64,000 nt of DNA. Source: Cristatella mucedo (lineage: Eukaryota; Bryozoa; Phylactolaemata; Cristatellidae). Below, piece after piece: positions 1 to 12,800 of this stretch. Location: positions 805,501-869,500 of the forward strand of contig WPIO01000067.1 in assembly GCA_009760855.2 (NCBI GenBank). Direction: 5' to 3'. The notes under the pieces are model-generated. The model saw only the letters and a program-made list of their open reading frames with translations. It was not told the DNA's origin and searched no databases. Numbering within the stretch: position 1 is the first letter of the stretch; the number at the start of each line of letters is the position of its first letter. Made by a program: the position numbers and the translations under genes.

Positions 1-633
1 TTCAGGAAGTTGATACTGCCACACACAAGAGATGTAAAAAAAAGTTTAACGAACGATTAGTATGTGCCTTCTTACGCTGTTATCCTTAAACGAAACCCAT
101 ATAGAAGATAACGCCATGATAAGCCGGATAAATAATTTCACACGAGAGGTTAACTCAGTCCTCGATGAATTGTTATCAATTAACAGGTCTTTAGGAAGAT
201 TCGGTCTCGCAAATTAAACAAAAAAGTTTTTAAAAGTCAAACCAAATCGCAGCTTTAATTACTATATTCAAAGTGCTTTAACATAATTCATGGTGTCAAG
301 TTAAACGGGCTACTGTATTTTCTAATTTTAACTACATCTAGCACCATGTACGGCCTCTTTTTATCATTCCTTGTACCGGTTTCTATGTAATCACCGCCGC
401 CAATCTGTCAATTCTTGTCTAAACGTCTGTCAAAACTGTTTCTCCCTAATTCACTGGCTCTAGATAAATTCACAATTTATCTATATATCACCATTAAGGA
501 CTTCTTGCAAGACAAGCATTTGCAAACTATCTCCATACTTCAGAGGTTATATGTCCACACGATAGTCGAAAGTTTATGTTAAAATGCTGTGGATGTGCAA
601 GCTCAGACACCCTATCCAGAACCTCTCACTTAC
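1..633 (-). other. start of A0 alpha intron, non-array sequence
   Basis: Downstream of the A0 donor the sequence bears no visible resemblance to the alpha intron of the array units: it has no retroelement relic and lacks the TAAG-repeat stretch. It is AT-rich. I see no exon, RNA gene or repeat in it. Confidence 0.6.
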
Positions 634-832
634 GTTAGTCTTCCTCCGTCGACGACAGCCAAGGCCGGAAGCGAAAATTTCCGAGAACCTTTAACAAAGC
701 TCCATGTATAGCTGCACGCTGGACCACAATTCGCTTGACAAAGAAGGATGAGCTCTCCACCAATTGAGACGCCACCACTACCACCTGCACCGTTGGGGGA
801 AGTCACTTTTACCGAGTTTGGAGCGTAGCTGC
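634..832 (-). CDS. Ig exon, A0 alpha N-half (diverged, next cassette)
   Basis: Acceptor GCACTTTTAG, donor GTAAGT, 199 bp, open. Encodes SYAPNSVKVTSPNGAGG, then GGELILLCQANCGPACSYTW and ends DGGRLT. It has the same extra CxxxC pair as array alpha exons but differs at many sites in its 3' half (FVKGSRKFSLPALAV in place of YRAKGSQKAPLPAYAV). Its alpha C-half is not in the remaining 633 bp; array introns here are about 2.2 kb, so it probably lies beyond the left edge. Confidence 0.85.
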
Positions 833-3800
833 CTAAAAGTGCATCGAAATCGTCACTCGGTCGCTTTACTATCACATGGATTGTACAACGACTGGAACTT
901 TGATTGTTTCAGGCACATAAAGCAGCCCCATTAAATCGGTTCATGCAGAGGCACATCTCTTAACATGTCAACCAGCTGCTAGAGGCTTTAGTATTCGTGA
1001 CGGAACGTAACAGGGAAAACCGTCGAAATGCCAAGCAGCACGAGCAGGCTCGTTCCAGCAAGTTACCTTTTACATCAACAGCGACGTTGACCGTCCCAGA
1101 CGATGAGCCGTCCTGGTTCGTAGCAGTGCACGTGTAAGTTCCAGAATCTTGAGCCTGAACTGAGGTTAGCCTACAAGCGGCATCTCAGAGGTGCATGATG
1201 AGCTCAAGTTTGATGATGACAGCTTTTCAAGTGTACAAGATCGGACCTGACGGCACCCAAGCCGATTCGACGGCGAATGTGCTAAAAGTCAGTAGCCAGT
1301 CCCTAAGTGTAGTTGCCAAAACAAATGACGTATGATACACTAATTGTCTTTCATTTTTTTTTACATTGCAGACTACTGCACTGATGTAGAACTACATAAC
1401 AAGAGGCAGATGCTGTTTTATATAGATACTCAAGTAATTGATCCCTTTCGAATGATAAAATCATTTTAAACTGTTTAAAACGAAACCTTCTAACATGGGT
1501 TTAAGGATACCAAACCGCACAGAGTAGTGACGTATTATTGAAAGCTAGGATGCTGCACTGATTGAGATATTATAAAATTGCCAAAGTATGTCACCTGCCC
1601 GGATCAAATATAGGTTTACTGAAATTTGAAGACCTTAATGTATACTCGACTCTGTGCTTACCTGAAATGACATTTGCTGATACTGCTTCAACAAACAGTG
1701 GGCAAGTTCAGCGAAAGCGACTCGACGAGGCACAAATTATTTTCCCTAGAAATAGTTGGCAATGAGAAATAACAAGCCCCCTTTCACGACAGCTACTCTC
1801 CTCGGTTCATCACCCACCAACCCAGCCTTGGCAAGATTCGCTGCTTGAAGACTGAGAACTGAAATCAGCTACAATCATCTAGTACATTTTGCAAAACCGT
1901 GTTAATAGCCGAACATCCGTTTCTATCAAATAACATACGACCATATTTTCTGATTCATGTTATTAACTCTCAGCAGCAGAACATATTTGGCTATCCTACA
2001 ATGGGGCAGCCACACTACGAATTACTTCATGGAATTGCCTCTTACCATCTGTCCCACTAACTCTGCACGTAGATGCAACTACTTCTCTTTATATCTCACA
2101 TTTTTTCTCAAGCTGCTTTCGACATTTCGAACACTTACGTCAACTTTTTGCCGTTTGCGACAGCAGTGGTTGGTAACGGGAGCTGCTGACCGCCTAAGAC
2201 TCTGCTCCATTTGATGTTCGGGTTCGGAACGCCATCAGCATCGCAAATTAGATCGACCGTTCCACCAACATGAACGCCGTCTTTTCCGAAATCGTCACTG
2301 ACGGCCGTAACTTTCACTGAAGATGGTGCGTAGTGGTCTAAATCAAGTACAGCAGATGTTTCTTGAAGCACGTTGGATTGAATGATTCGTGGAATTGGCA
2401 CGAATACTTTAACACTCATTTTCAGCAATACATGCTGAGCAGATTGACTTATCATGGCTGTGGTCGAACTGTTGGCATATCTTTCAAATGAATATCAGTG
2501 CCTTGCCATGTCACGCAAAGCAATGCATGAACTACCTGCCCACTAAGCTAGATCGTTATCCCTAGATAATGCTATGGCATACATTAGAAAGATATTTCAG
2601 AGCTGGGCGAACTGGAAGAGACTTCCCCGCACAGGCAAGGATGCAACATCGTGTAACACTCACCGAGCACGTTAATACTGATCTGGCTTGACGAAATAGG
2701 TCCGAAGCCATCGACGACTGCTTGACATGTGTAGACGCCTGAGTTAGCTGAAGTTATTCCTTTGAGGCTGCAACATTTCATCCACACCATTACAGGAACA
2801 CACTCGCACATAAGCTTTAGTCTGAATCACCTGCTGCCAGAGGAGTTAGCAGGTAAAATGCCTGACCGTCGCCAAAGGATGAGCTATGAAGTAGCATATG
2901 CCTTGCTATATAAAGAAAACTACAAAGCCTTAACGTTGGCTGAGTTGTGCCTCTTTGTAGGCTGAACTTAAGTTGTAATAAAGGAATCCGTTATTCATTC
3001 CGACTGACAGGTAAAGACGAAAAGTGTCAGGCTTCCATGACAAATCGATTCAACGTCTTGACTGGGAAACGTCGTGCCTGAATTTAAAGTTGGCTCAAAG
3101 CTTCCGAGTGCGATAGAGCGATCGGCGTCTAAGTGGCCCTATTTTGAGTTAGGCGATATTTACCGACAACGTGTGCCACATTCATTGGAAAAACATTTCG
3201 AATGCATACGCTTGACGACCAGCAGCCTGTCAATATCATTAGGAGGCATTTTTAGCGAACTCACTTGAGCACAGCAGTGCCTGGCGAAGAAACACTGGGA
3301 AGTAGCTGTCCATCCTTTGTCCACACCAGCTGAAGGCTTGAGTCACCGATGGCACGACCAGTGATCGACAAGTCAGTTCCAGGTAGGAAGGAGTTGGCGT
3401 CCCCATTTAAAGGTCGCACCCCACTTGCGACCACTTCGACCTTCAATGGCGACCAGTTGATGGGTCTGCTTCCACCTGAGAGGATGTTCAAGGTGTTACC
3501 AACAGCGACAAGCTCCATGAAGCAAACTTCCCAAGATATTTTCTCATTAAATATTTGTAACCTATCAACACTACGTATCGAACGGCTGATGAGCCGCACT
3601 CTTCGTTGATTATTATCTCTGTAGGCTGATAAGATCATCTGATGATATTTAAAGAAGTAACGAACAGATTGCACTGTACCACAGCTCAAAAATCAACGGG
3701 TGACGGAGTCAGAATGCACATGCACATGTCTGCCAATTTTCGTCGGGACCGAAATAATTGTACAATTGCAAGCACTAATTTGTACGCCTGCTTTCACAAA

Positions 3801-6800
3801 GCAGCAAAGTGTTACTGATGCGCCTGTGCTTAAAGAACGTGCATAATGTCAGCCAGATCTCAAGCACTCGCTGCATTCAACTGTACATAGAGAATGCAAT
3901 CGACAAGTCCTGCATGCTAGGGAAGAGATCCCTAATTGCGAAGCCCTTGACCGGGAAACGGACGATGCCACTGTAGTCAGCACAGATGGCAAAGGCAAAT
4001 CGTCGGCTTCCCATGCATGTTGGGTGCAGTGTCAAGCTTGGAAATGAGCAAATGCACTTGCCTTTTGGGTCACTGACGACGCTGACAGCAGTAGACACCG
4101 AACCGTACCGATTCTGAGCAGTACACAAGTACGTTCCAATGTCACCTGCCTTGACTGATGGTATCCTACAAAGGAATGTTCAGGTGTGCATGCTGAGTCA
4201 GATCGGGTTTCACTTAAATTCTCGAGATAAAGGACTGCACTTTGAAACTTTGATCATTCTTGTAATCAGTGTCCGTCGTGTCAGCTATGGATTGACACAG
4301 CCGACAGCGAAGTAACTTCAGCCGTAGCCATTGGAAGCGATAGTATGTCTTCCAGCACAATTCTATTGCAATAACTTTCTGTATGCAGCTTTTGCGTTCT
4401 GAAAGGTTCAACTAGAAAACTATCGATAGCAGGCAATCTGGAAAGAATGAAACTGACTTCAGATATACGTCTGTGCTACCTTAATTACGGTTTAAAATGA
4501 TGGCTAAACTGGAACATCGTCCTTTCATTGGAAGCGACATGAAACTGTTACTCCGGCACTAGACATCTATGAAGATTGCGAATAAACTAACCATGACAGG
4601 CTATGCAGCACTAGGTACGAGAATTTCACTGCTCTAGCACTTGTAGACCTGTCGGTTTTCATCGAAGCCAGAGATCGTGATGTCTTACTTCAACGATTAA
4701 GACCGTGGAGTAGTCTAGCAGACTTGATAGCTCGATTGAAATCGTTCCTCACTGATCGTGCTCAATCCGCATCTTTTGTAGGTATAGTCTGCATTACAAG
4801 ATCACCTACCAGTTGAGTCCCTCTACGGTTCATTTTCGGTCCATTGACCTCTTTCATTCATACTGAACCTCAGAGAAACCTGACTAACGGTCTACGAATT
4901 ACGTGTTACTTTATACAAACAATACTGAATAGTATTTGGATAAACAATTTCAGAATCCGTGGCAGCAACTGATAAAGTGATCGCTTGCTTTGCTGACAGT
5001 AAACCATGGTGTCGGTAGACAATGCTGGAAAGTGCAGGCGATAAAACGGAACTATTGCTAACGACACTCGCAATGCATATGAATGATTTAGAAAGCTCGT
5101 CTCTTGTAACAGGCGACTTTGCAGCTTGAAAATTGTCACATCCTCGCCATTTAGGGTCACACATCTAAAAACGTTTACATTTTGATAGCTTCTCTCAACG
5201 GAATCTTGGTTTAGATAAGCTTTACCTCAAGTTGCAATCAAAGATTCATAACTTTTTTCGATGTTGCTCTGCTAAAGATTTAACTTTATCCTTAGTTCTG
5301 ACTCGGCTTTACTAATGCAATTTCCTTTGGCTGAGCTAGAGAAAAGCGACCGGAACGTTGCCTCTGGATATATACACGACAGTACAGCTGGCTTGCTAAT
5401 GCCAAGGTTCGTCTTGTATGTTGTTTTCAAAAGAAATTTGGATCGCTGGCTGTCGATCGATAGCTACATACTGGGGATGGCAGACGGGCATACGAGGCCA
5501 TCCACGGCCTGGCTCCTTCTCGTCTTGTCAAACTGTGCCACCTCTTGCAGCCACTCCGTTCCCGGTTCCGGTCGTGTATGGAAAATATATTCACTGTCCT
5601 ATTCCTCCACTTGAAGGCTGTTGGTGACAGAATGTTGTGCTCTGGGGGTCGTCGACTCCTGGATTTCCCTCTCACGATTCTAATGCAATGACGCCTACGT
5701 TAGTGCTGCCTATTACGGCACGACCTTTCCATACTTCCTGAGCTGCTACTTTCGTGTTGCTCACTACCCTAGCTGCTCACCTGACTCGGCTAGGCTTTCA
5801 AATTCCTTTCCGTTGCGTGAGATAAAGTAAGTTGGCTACCGAACGCTACCGAAAGAAGCTTAGGGTTTGAGTGGGCTATATGAACCTCTCCTGCTTTACA
5901 TCGCCATAGTCTTCGTAGATTTTAAGATTTGCAGACAGAGTTCCATCTTCGTTTAGTGCAGCAACACTGCCATCGATCCTTCGAAAGGACTACTTCAAAT
6001 TCTGACCTACATACTTACCTTCAAATTAAAAGTGAGCAGAGCATTTATTGAGTTTGCATTATAATTACGTCTGTTTCAAGCTTCTTCCAAATTACTCGTT
6101 TATAACTTAATCAATTTTCACTAAGTAAGTAAGTAAGAGTAGCAAGAGCTACCCCGAGTTGCTGCATCATGCGGTCTTAGTCTATCTAGTCAATTAAATG
6201 AGTTTGTTTTTACGATCTACTATGTGCCCCGTCTTTCAAAGGTCTTTAGAACGCCTCACTTAAAATTAAAATGTCACTTGTATTATGAGCTCGTGTCGTC
6301 TTGCATGCCGAAAGTTCTCAGGGTTTATTCGTGCTTTGAAGGCTGGTTGTCACAAGTATTTTTACGCATTTAATCTCAATACTGCTTCGGTGCTAGAGTG
6401 GAAACCTTTTCTAATAGCTCCTCACTTACTTTAGTTGGCCGCCGTCGACGACGGCATAGGCCGGCAAGGGAGCCTTCTGAGAGCCCTTGGCCCTGTACCA
6501 TGTATAGGTGCACGCTGGACCACAATTTGCTTGGCAAACGAGGATGAGCTCTCCACCAATTGCGACGCCACCACTACCACCTGCACCGTTGGGGGAAGTC
6601 ACTTTTGCCGAGTTTGGAGCGTAGCTGCCTACAAGTGCATCGAAATCGTCACTCGGTCGCTTTACTATCACATGGATTGTACAACGACTGGAACTTTGAT
6701 TGTTTCAGGCACATAAAGCAGCCCCATTAAATCGGTTCATGCAGAGGCACATCTCTTAACATGTCAACCAGCTGCTAGAGGCTTTAGTATTCGTGACGGA

Positions 6801-9800
6801 ACGTAACAGGGGAAACCGTCGAAATGCCAAGCAGCACGAGCAGGCTCGTTCCAGCAAGTTACCTTTTACATCAACAGCGACGTTGACCGTCCCAGACGAT
6901 GAGCCGTCCTGGTTCGTAGCAGTGCACGTGTAAGTTCCAGAATCTTGAGCCTGAACTGAGGTTAGCCTACAAGCGGCATCTCAGAGGTGCATGATGAGCT
7001 CAAGTTTGATGATGACAGCTTTTCAAGTGTACAAGATCGGACCTGACGGCACCCAAGCCGATTCGACGGCGAATGTGCTAAAAGTCAGTAGCCAGTCCCT
7101 AAGTGTAGTTGCCAAAACAAATGACGTATGATACACTAATTGTCTTTCATTTTTTTACATTGCAGACTACTGCACTGATGTAGAACTACATAACAAGAGG
7201 CAGATGCTGTTTTATATAGATACTCAAGTAATTGATCCCTTTCGAATGATAAAATCATTTTAAACTGTTAAAAACGAAACGTTCTAACATGGGTTTAAGG
7301 ATACCAAACCGCACAGAGTAGTGACGTATTATTGAAAGCTATGATGCTGCACTGATTGAGATATTATAAAATTGCCAAAGTATGTCACCTGCCCGGATCA
7401 AATATAGGTTTACTGAAATTTGAAGACCTTAATGTATACTCGACTCTGTGCTTACCTGAAATGACATTTGCTGATACTGCTTCAACAAACAGTGGGCAAG
7501 TTCAGCGAAAGCGACTCGACGAGGCACAAATTATTTTCCCTAGAAATAGTTGGCAATGAGAAATAACAAGCCCCCTTTCACGACAGCTACTCTCCTCGGT
7601 TCATCACCCACCAACCCAGCCTTGGCAAGATTCGCTGCTTGAAGACTGAGAACTAAAATCAGCTACAATCATCTAGTACATTTTGCAAAACCGTGTTCAT
7701 AGCCGAACATCCGTTTCTATCAAATAACATACGACCATATTTTCTGATTCATGTTATTAACTCTCAGCAGCAGAACATATTTGGCTATCCTACAATGGGG
7801 CAGCCACACTACGAATTACTTCATGGAATTGCCTCTTACCATCTGTCCCACTAACTCTGCACGTAGATGCAACTACTTCTCTTTATATCTCACATTTTTC
7901 TCAAGCTGCTTTCGACATTTCGAACACTTACGTCAACTTTTTGCCGTTTGCGACAGCAGTGGTTGGTAACGGGAGCTGCTGACCGCCTAAGACTCTGCTC
8001 CATTTGATGTTCGGGTTCGGAACGCCATCAGCATCGCAAATTAGATCGACCGTTCCACCAACATGAACGCCGTCTTTTCCGAAATCGTCACTGACGGCCG
8101 TAACTTTCACTGAAGATGGTGCGTAGTGGTCTAAATCAAGTAGAGCAGATGTTTCTTGAAGCACGTTGGATTGAATGATTCGTGGAATTGGCACGAATAC
8201 TTTAACACTCATTTTCAGCAATACATGCTGAGCAGATTGACTTATCATGGCTGTGGTCGAACTGTTGGCATATCTTTCAAATGAATATCAGTGCCTTGCC
8301 ATGTCACGCAAAGCAATGCATGAACTACCTGCCCACTAAGCTAGATCGTTATCCCTAGATAATGCTATGGCATACATTAGAAAGATATTTCAGAGCTGGG
8401 CGAACTGGAAGAGACTTCCCCGCACAGGCAAGGATGCAACATCGTGTAACACTCACCGAGCACGTTAATACTGATCTGGCTTGACGAAATAGGTCCGAAG
8501 CCATCGACGACTGCTTGACATGTGTAGACACCTGAGTTAGCTGAAGTTATTCCTTTGAGGCTGCAACATTTCATCCACACCATTACAGGAACACACTCGC
8601 ACATAAGCTTTAGTCTGAATCACCTGCTGCCAGAGGAGTTAGCAGGTAAAATGCCTGACCGTCGCCAAAGGATGAGCTATGAAGTAGCATATGCCTTGCT
8701 ATATAAAGAAAACTACAAAGCCTTAACGTTGGCTGAGTTGTGCCTCTTTGTAGGCTGAACTTAAGTTGTAATAAAGGAATCCGTTATCCATTCCGACTGA
8801 CAGGTAAAGACGAAAAGTGTCAGGCTTCCATGACAAATCGATTCAACGTCTTGACTGGGAAACGTCGTGCCTGAATTTAAAGTTGGCTCAAAGCTTCCGA
8901 GTGCGATAGAGCGATCAGCGTCTAAGTGGCCCTATTTTGAGTTAGGCGATATTTACCGATAACGTGTGCCACATTCATTGGAAAAACATTTCGAATGCAT
9001 ACGCTTGACGACCAGCAGCCTGTCAATATCATTAGGAGGCATTTTTAGCGAACTCACTTGAGCACAGCAGTGCCTGGCGAAGAAACACTGGGAAGTAGCT
9101 GTCCATCCTTTGTCCACACCAGCTGAAGGCTTGAGTCACCGATGGCACGACCAGTGATCGACAAGTCAGTTCCAGGTAGGAAGGAGTTGGCGTCCCCATT
9201 TAAAGGTCGCACCCCACTTGCGACCACTTCGACCTTCAATGGCGACCAGTTGATGGGTCTGCTTCCACCTGAGAGGATGTTCAAGGTGTTACCAACAGCG
9301 ACAAGCTCCATGAAGCAAACTTCCCAAGATATTTTCTCATTAAATATTTGTAACCTATCAACACTACGTATCGAACGGCTGATGAGCCGCACTCTTCGTT
9401 GATTATTATCTCTGTAGGCTGATAAGATCATCTGATGATATTTAAAGAAGTAACGAACAGATTGCACTGTACCACAGCTCAAAAATCAACGGGTGACGGA
9501 GTCAGAATGCACATGCACATGTCTGCCAATTTTCGTCGGGACCGAAATAATTGTACAATTGCAAGCACTAATTTGTACGCCTGCTTTCACAAAGCAGCAA
9601 AGTGTTACTGATGCGCCTGTGCTTAAAGAACGTGCATAATGTCAGCCAGATCTCAAGCACTCGCTGCATTCAACTGTACATAGAGAATGCAATCGACAAG
9701 TCCTGCATGCTAGGGAAGAGATCCCTAATTGCGAAGCCCTTGACCGGGAAACGGACGATGCCACTGTAGTCAGCACAGATGGCAAAGGCAAATCGTCGGC

Positions 9801-12800
9801 TTCCCATGCATGTTGGGTGCAGTGTCAAGCTTGGAAATGAGCAAATGCACTTGCCTTTTGGGTCACTGACGACGCTGACAGCAGTAGACACCGAACCGTA
9901 CCGATTCTGAGCAGTACACAAGTACGTTCCAATGTCACCTGCCTTGACTGATGGTATCCTACAAAGGAATGTTCAGGTGTGCATGCTGAGTCAGATCGGG
10001 TTTCACTTAAATTCTCGAGATAAAGGACTGCACTTTGAAACTTTGATCATTCTTGTAATCAGTGTCCGTCGTGTCAGCTATGGATTGACACAGCCGACAG
10101 CGAACTAACTTCAGCCGTAGCCATTGGAAGCGATAGTATGTCTTCCAGCACAATTCTATTGCAATAACTTTCTGTATGCAGCTTTTGCGTTCTGAAAGGT
10201 TCAACTAGAAAACTATCGATAGCAGGCAATCTGGAAAGAATGAAACTGACTTCAGATATACGTCTGTGCTACCTTAATTACGGTTTAAAATGATGGCTAA
10301 ACTGGAACATCGTCCTTTCATTGGAAGCGACATGAAACTGTTACTCCGGCACTAGACATCTATGAAGATTGCGAATAAACTAACCATGACAGGCTATGCA
10401 GCACTAGGTACGAGAATTTCACTGCTCTAGCACTTGTAGACCTGTCGGTTTTCATCGAAGCCAGAGATCGTGATGTCTTACTTCAATGATTAAGACCGTG
10501 GATTAGTCTAGCAGACTTGATAGCTCGATTGAAATCGTTCCTCACTGATCGTGCTCAATCCGCATCTTTTGTAGGTATAGTCTGCATTACAAGATCACCT
10601 ACCAGTTGAGTCCCTCTACGGTTCATTTTCGGTCCATTGACCTCTTTCATTCATACTGAACCTCAGAGAAACCTGACTAACGGTCTACGAATTACGTGTC
10701 ACTTTATACAAACAATACTGAATAGTATTTGGATAAACAATTTCAGAATCCGTGGCAGCAACTGATAAAGTGATCGCTTGCTTTGCTGACAGTAAACCAT
10801 GGTGTCGGTAGACAATGCTGGAAAGTGCAGGCGATAAAACGGAACTATTGCTAACGACACTCGCAATGCATATGAATGATTTAGAAAGCTCGTCTCTTGT
10901 AACAGGCGACTTTGCAGCTTGAAAATTGTCACATCCTCGCCATTTAGGGTCACACATCTAAAAACGTTTACATTTTGATAGCTTCTCTCAACGGAATCTT
11001 GGTTTAGATAAGCTTTACCTCAAGTTGCAATCAAAGATTCATAACTTTTTTCGATGTTGCTCTGCTAAAGATTTAACTTTATCCTTAGTTCTGACTCGGC
11101 TTTACTAATGCAATTTCCTTTGGCTGAGCTAGAGAAAAGCGACCGGAACGTTGCCTCTGGATATATACACGACAGTACAGCTGGCTTGCTAATGCCAAGG
11201 TTTGGTCTTGTATGTTGTTTTCAAAAGAAATTTGGATCGCTGGCTGTCGATCGATAGCTACATACTGGGGATGGCAGACGGGCATACGAGGCCATCCACG
11301 GCCTGGCTCCTTCTCGTCTTGTCAAACTGTGCCACCTCTTGCAGCCACTCCGTTCCCGGTTCCGGTCGTGTATGGAAAATATATTCACTGTCCTATTCCT
11401 CCACTTGAAGGCTGTTGGTGACAGAATGTTGTGCTCTGGGGGTCGTCGACTCCTGGATTTCCCTCTCACGATTCTAATGCAATGACGCCTACGTTAGTGC
11501 TGCCTATTACGGCACGACCTTTCCATACTTCCTGAGCTGCTACTTTCGTGTTGCTCACTACCCTAGCTGCTCACCTGACTCGGCTAGGCTTTCAAATTCC
11601 TTTCCGTTGCGTGAGATAAAGTAAGTTGGCTACCGAACGCTACCGAAAGAAGCTTAGGGTTTGAGTGAGCTATATGAACCTCTCCTGCTTTACATCGCCA
11701 TAGTCTTCGTAGATTTTAAGATTTGCAGACAGAGTTCCATCTTCGTTTAGTGCAGCAACACTGCCATCGATCCTTCGAAAGGACTACTTCAAATTCTGAC
11801 CTACATACTTACCTTCAAATTAAAAGTGAGCAGAGCATTTATTGAGTTTGCATTATAATTACGTCTGTTTGAAGCTTCTGCCTAATTACTCGTTTATAAC
11901 TTAATCAATTTTCACTAAGTAAGTAAGTAAGAGTAGCAAGAGCTACCCTGAGTTGCTGCATCATGCGGTCTTAGTCTATCTAGTCAATTAAATGAGTTTG
12001 TTTTTACGATCTACTATGTGCCCCGTCTTTCAAAGGTCTTTAGAACGCCTCACTTAAAATTAAAATGTCACTTGTATTATGAGCTCGTGTCGTCTTGCAT
12101 GCCGAAAGTTCTCAGGGTTTATTCGTGCTTTGAAGGCTGGTTGTCACATGTATGTTTACGCATTTAATCTCAATACTGCTTCGGTGCTAGAGTGGAAACC
12201 TTTTCTAATAGCTCCTCACTTACTTTAGTTGGCCGCCGTCGACGACGGCATAGGCCGGCAAGGGAGCCTTCTGAGAGCCCTTGGCCCTGTACCATGTATA
12301 GGTGCACGCTGGACCACAATTTGCTTGGCAAACGAGGATGAGCTCTCCACCAATTGCGACGCCACCACTACCACCTGCACCGTTGGGGGAAGTCACTTTT
12401 GCCGAGTTTGGAGCGTAGCTGCCTACAAGTGCATCGAAATCGTCACTCGGTCGCTTTACTATCACATGGATTGTACAACGACTGGAACTTTGATTGTTTC
12501 AGGCACATAAAGCAGCCCCATTAAATCGGTTCATGCAGAGGCACATCTCTTAACATGTCAACCAGCTGCTAGAGGCTTTAGTATTCGTGACGGAACGTAA
12601 CAGGGGAAACCGTCGAAATGCCAAGCAGCACGAGCAGGCTCGTTCCAGCAAGTTACCTTTTACATCAACAGCGACGTTGACCGTCCCAGACGATGAGCCG
12701 TCCTGGTTCGTAGCAGTGCACGTGTAAGTTCCAGAATCTTGAGCCTGAACTGAGGTTAGCCTACAAGCGGCATCTCAGAGGTGCATGATGAGCTCAAGTT

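Noticed and set aside
1562-1765. 67-codon plus-strand open frame repeated in every array unit
   Set aside because: It is intronic (between gamma N and gamma C) and starts at a non-ATG codon. Its conservation is fully explained by the recent duplication, and it matches no domain I recognise.
2762-2965. 67-codon plus-strand frame starting in the beta C exon
   Set aside because: It starts on the antisense of the beta C exon and runs into intron. No domain, and repetition is due to the array.
3349-3609. 86-codon plus-strand open frame repeated in every unit
   Set aside because: Its first half is the exact antisense shadow of the beta N-half exon, which has splice sites and Ig residues on the minus strand; the rest runs into the adjacent intron.
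4892-5164. 84-90-codon minus-strand frames repeated in array units
   Set aside because: They lie over the plus-strand RT relic, show no domain, and change frame between units; shadows of a dead element.
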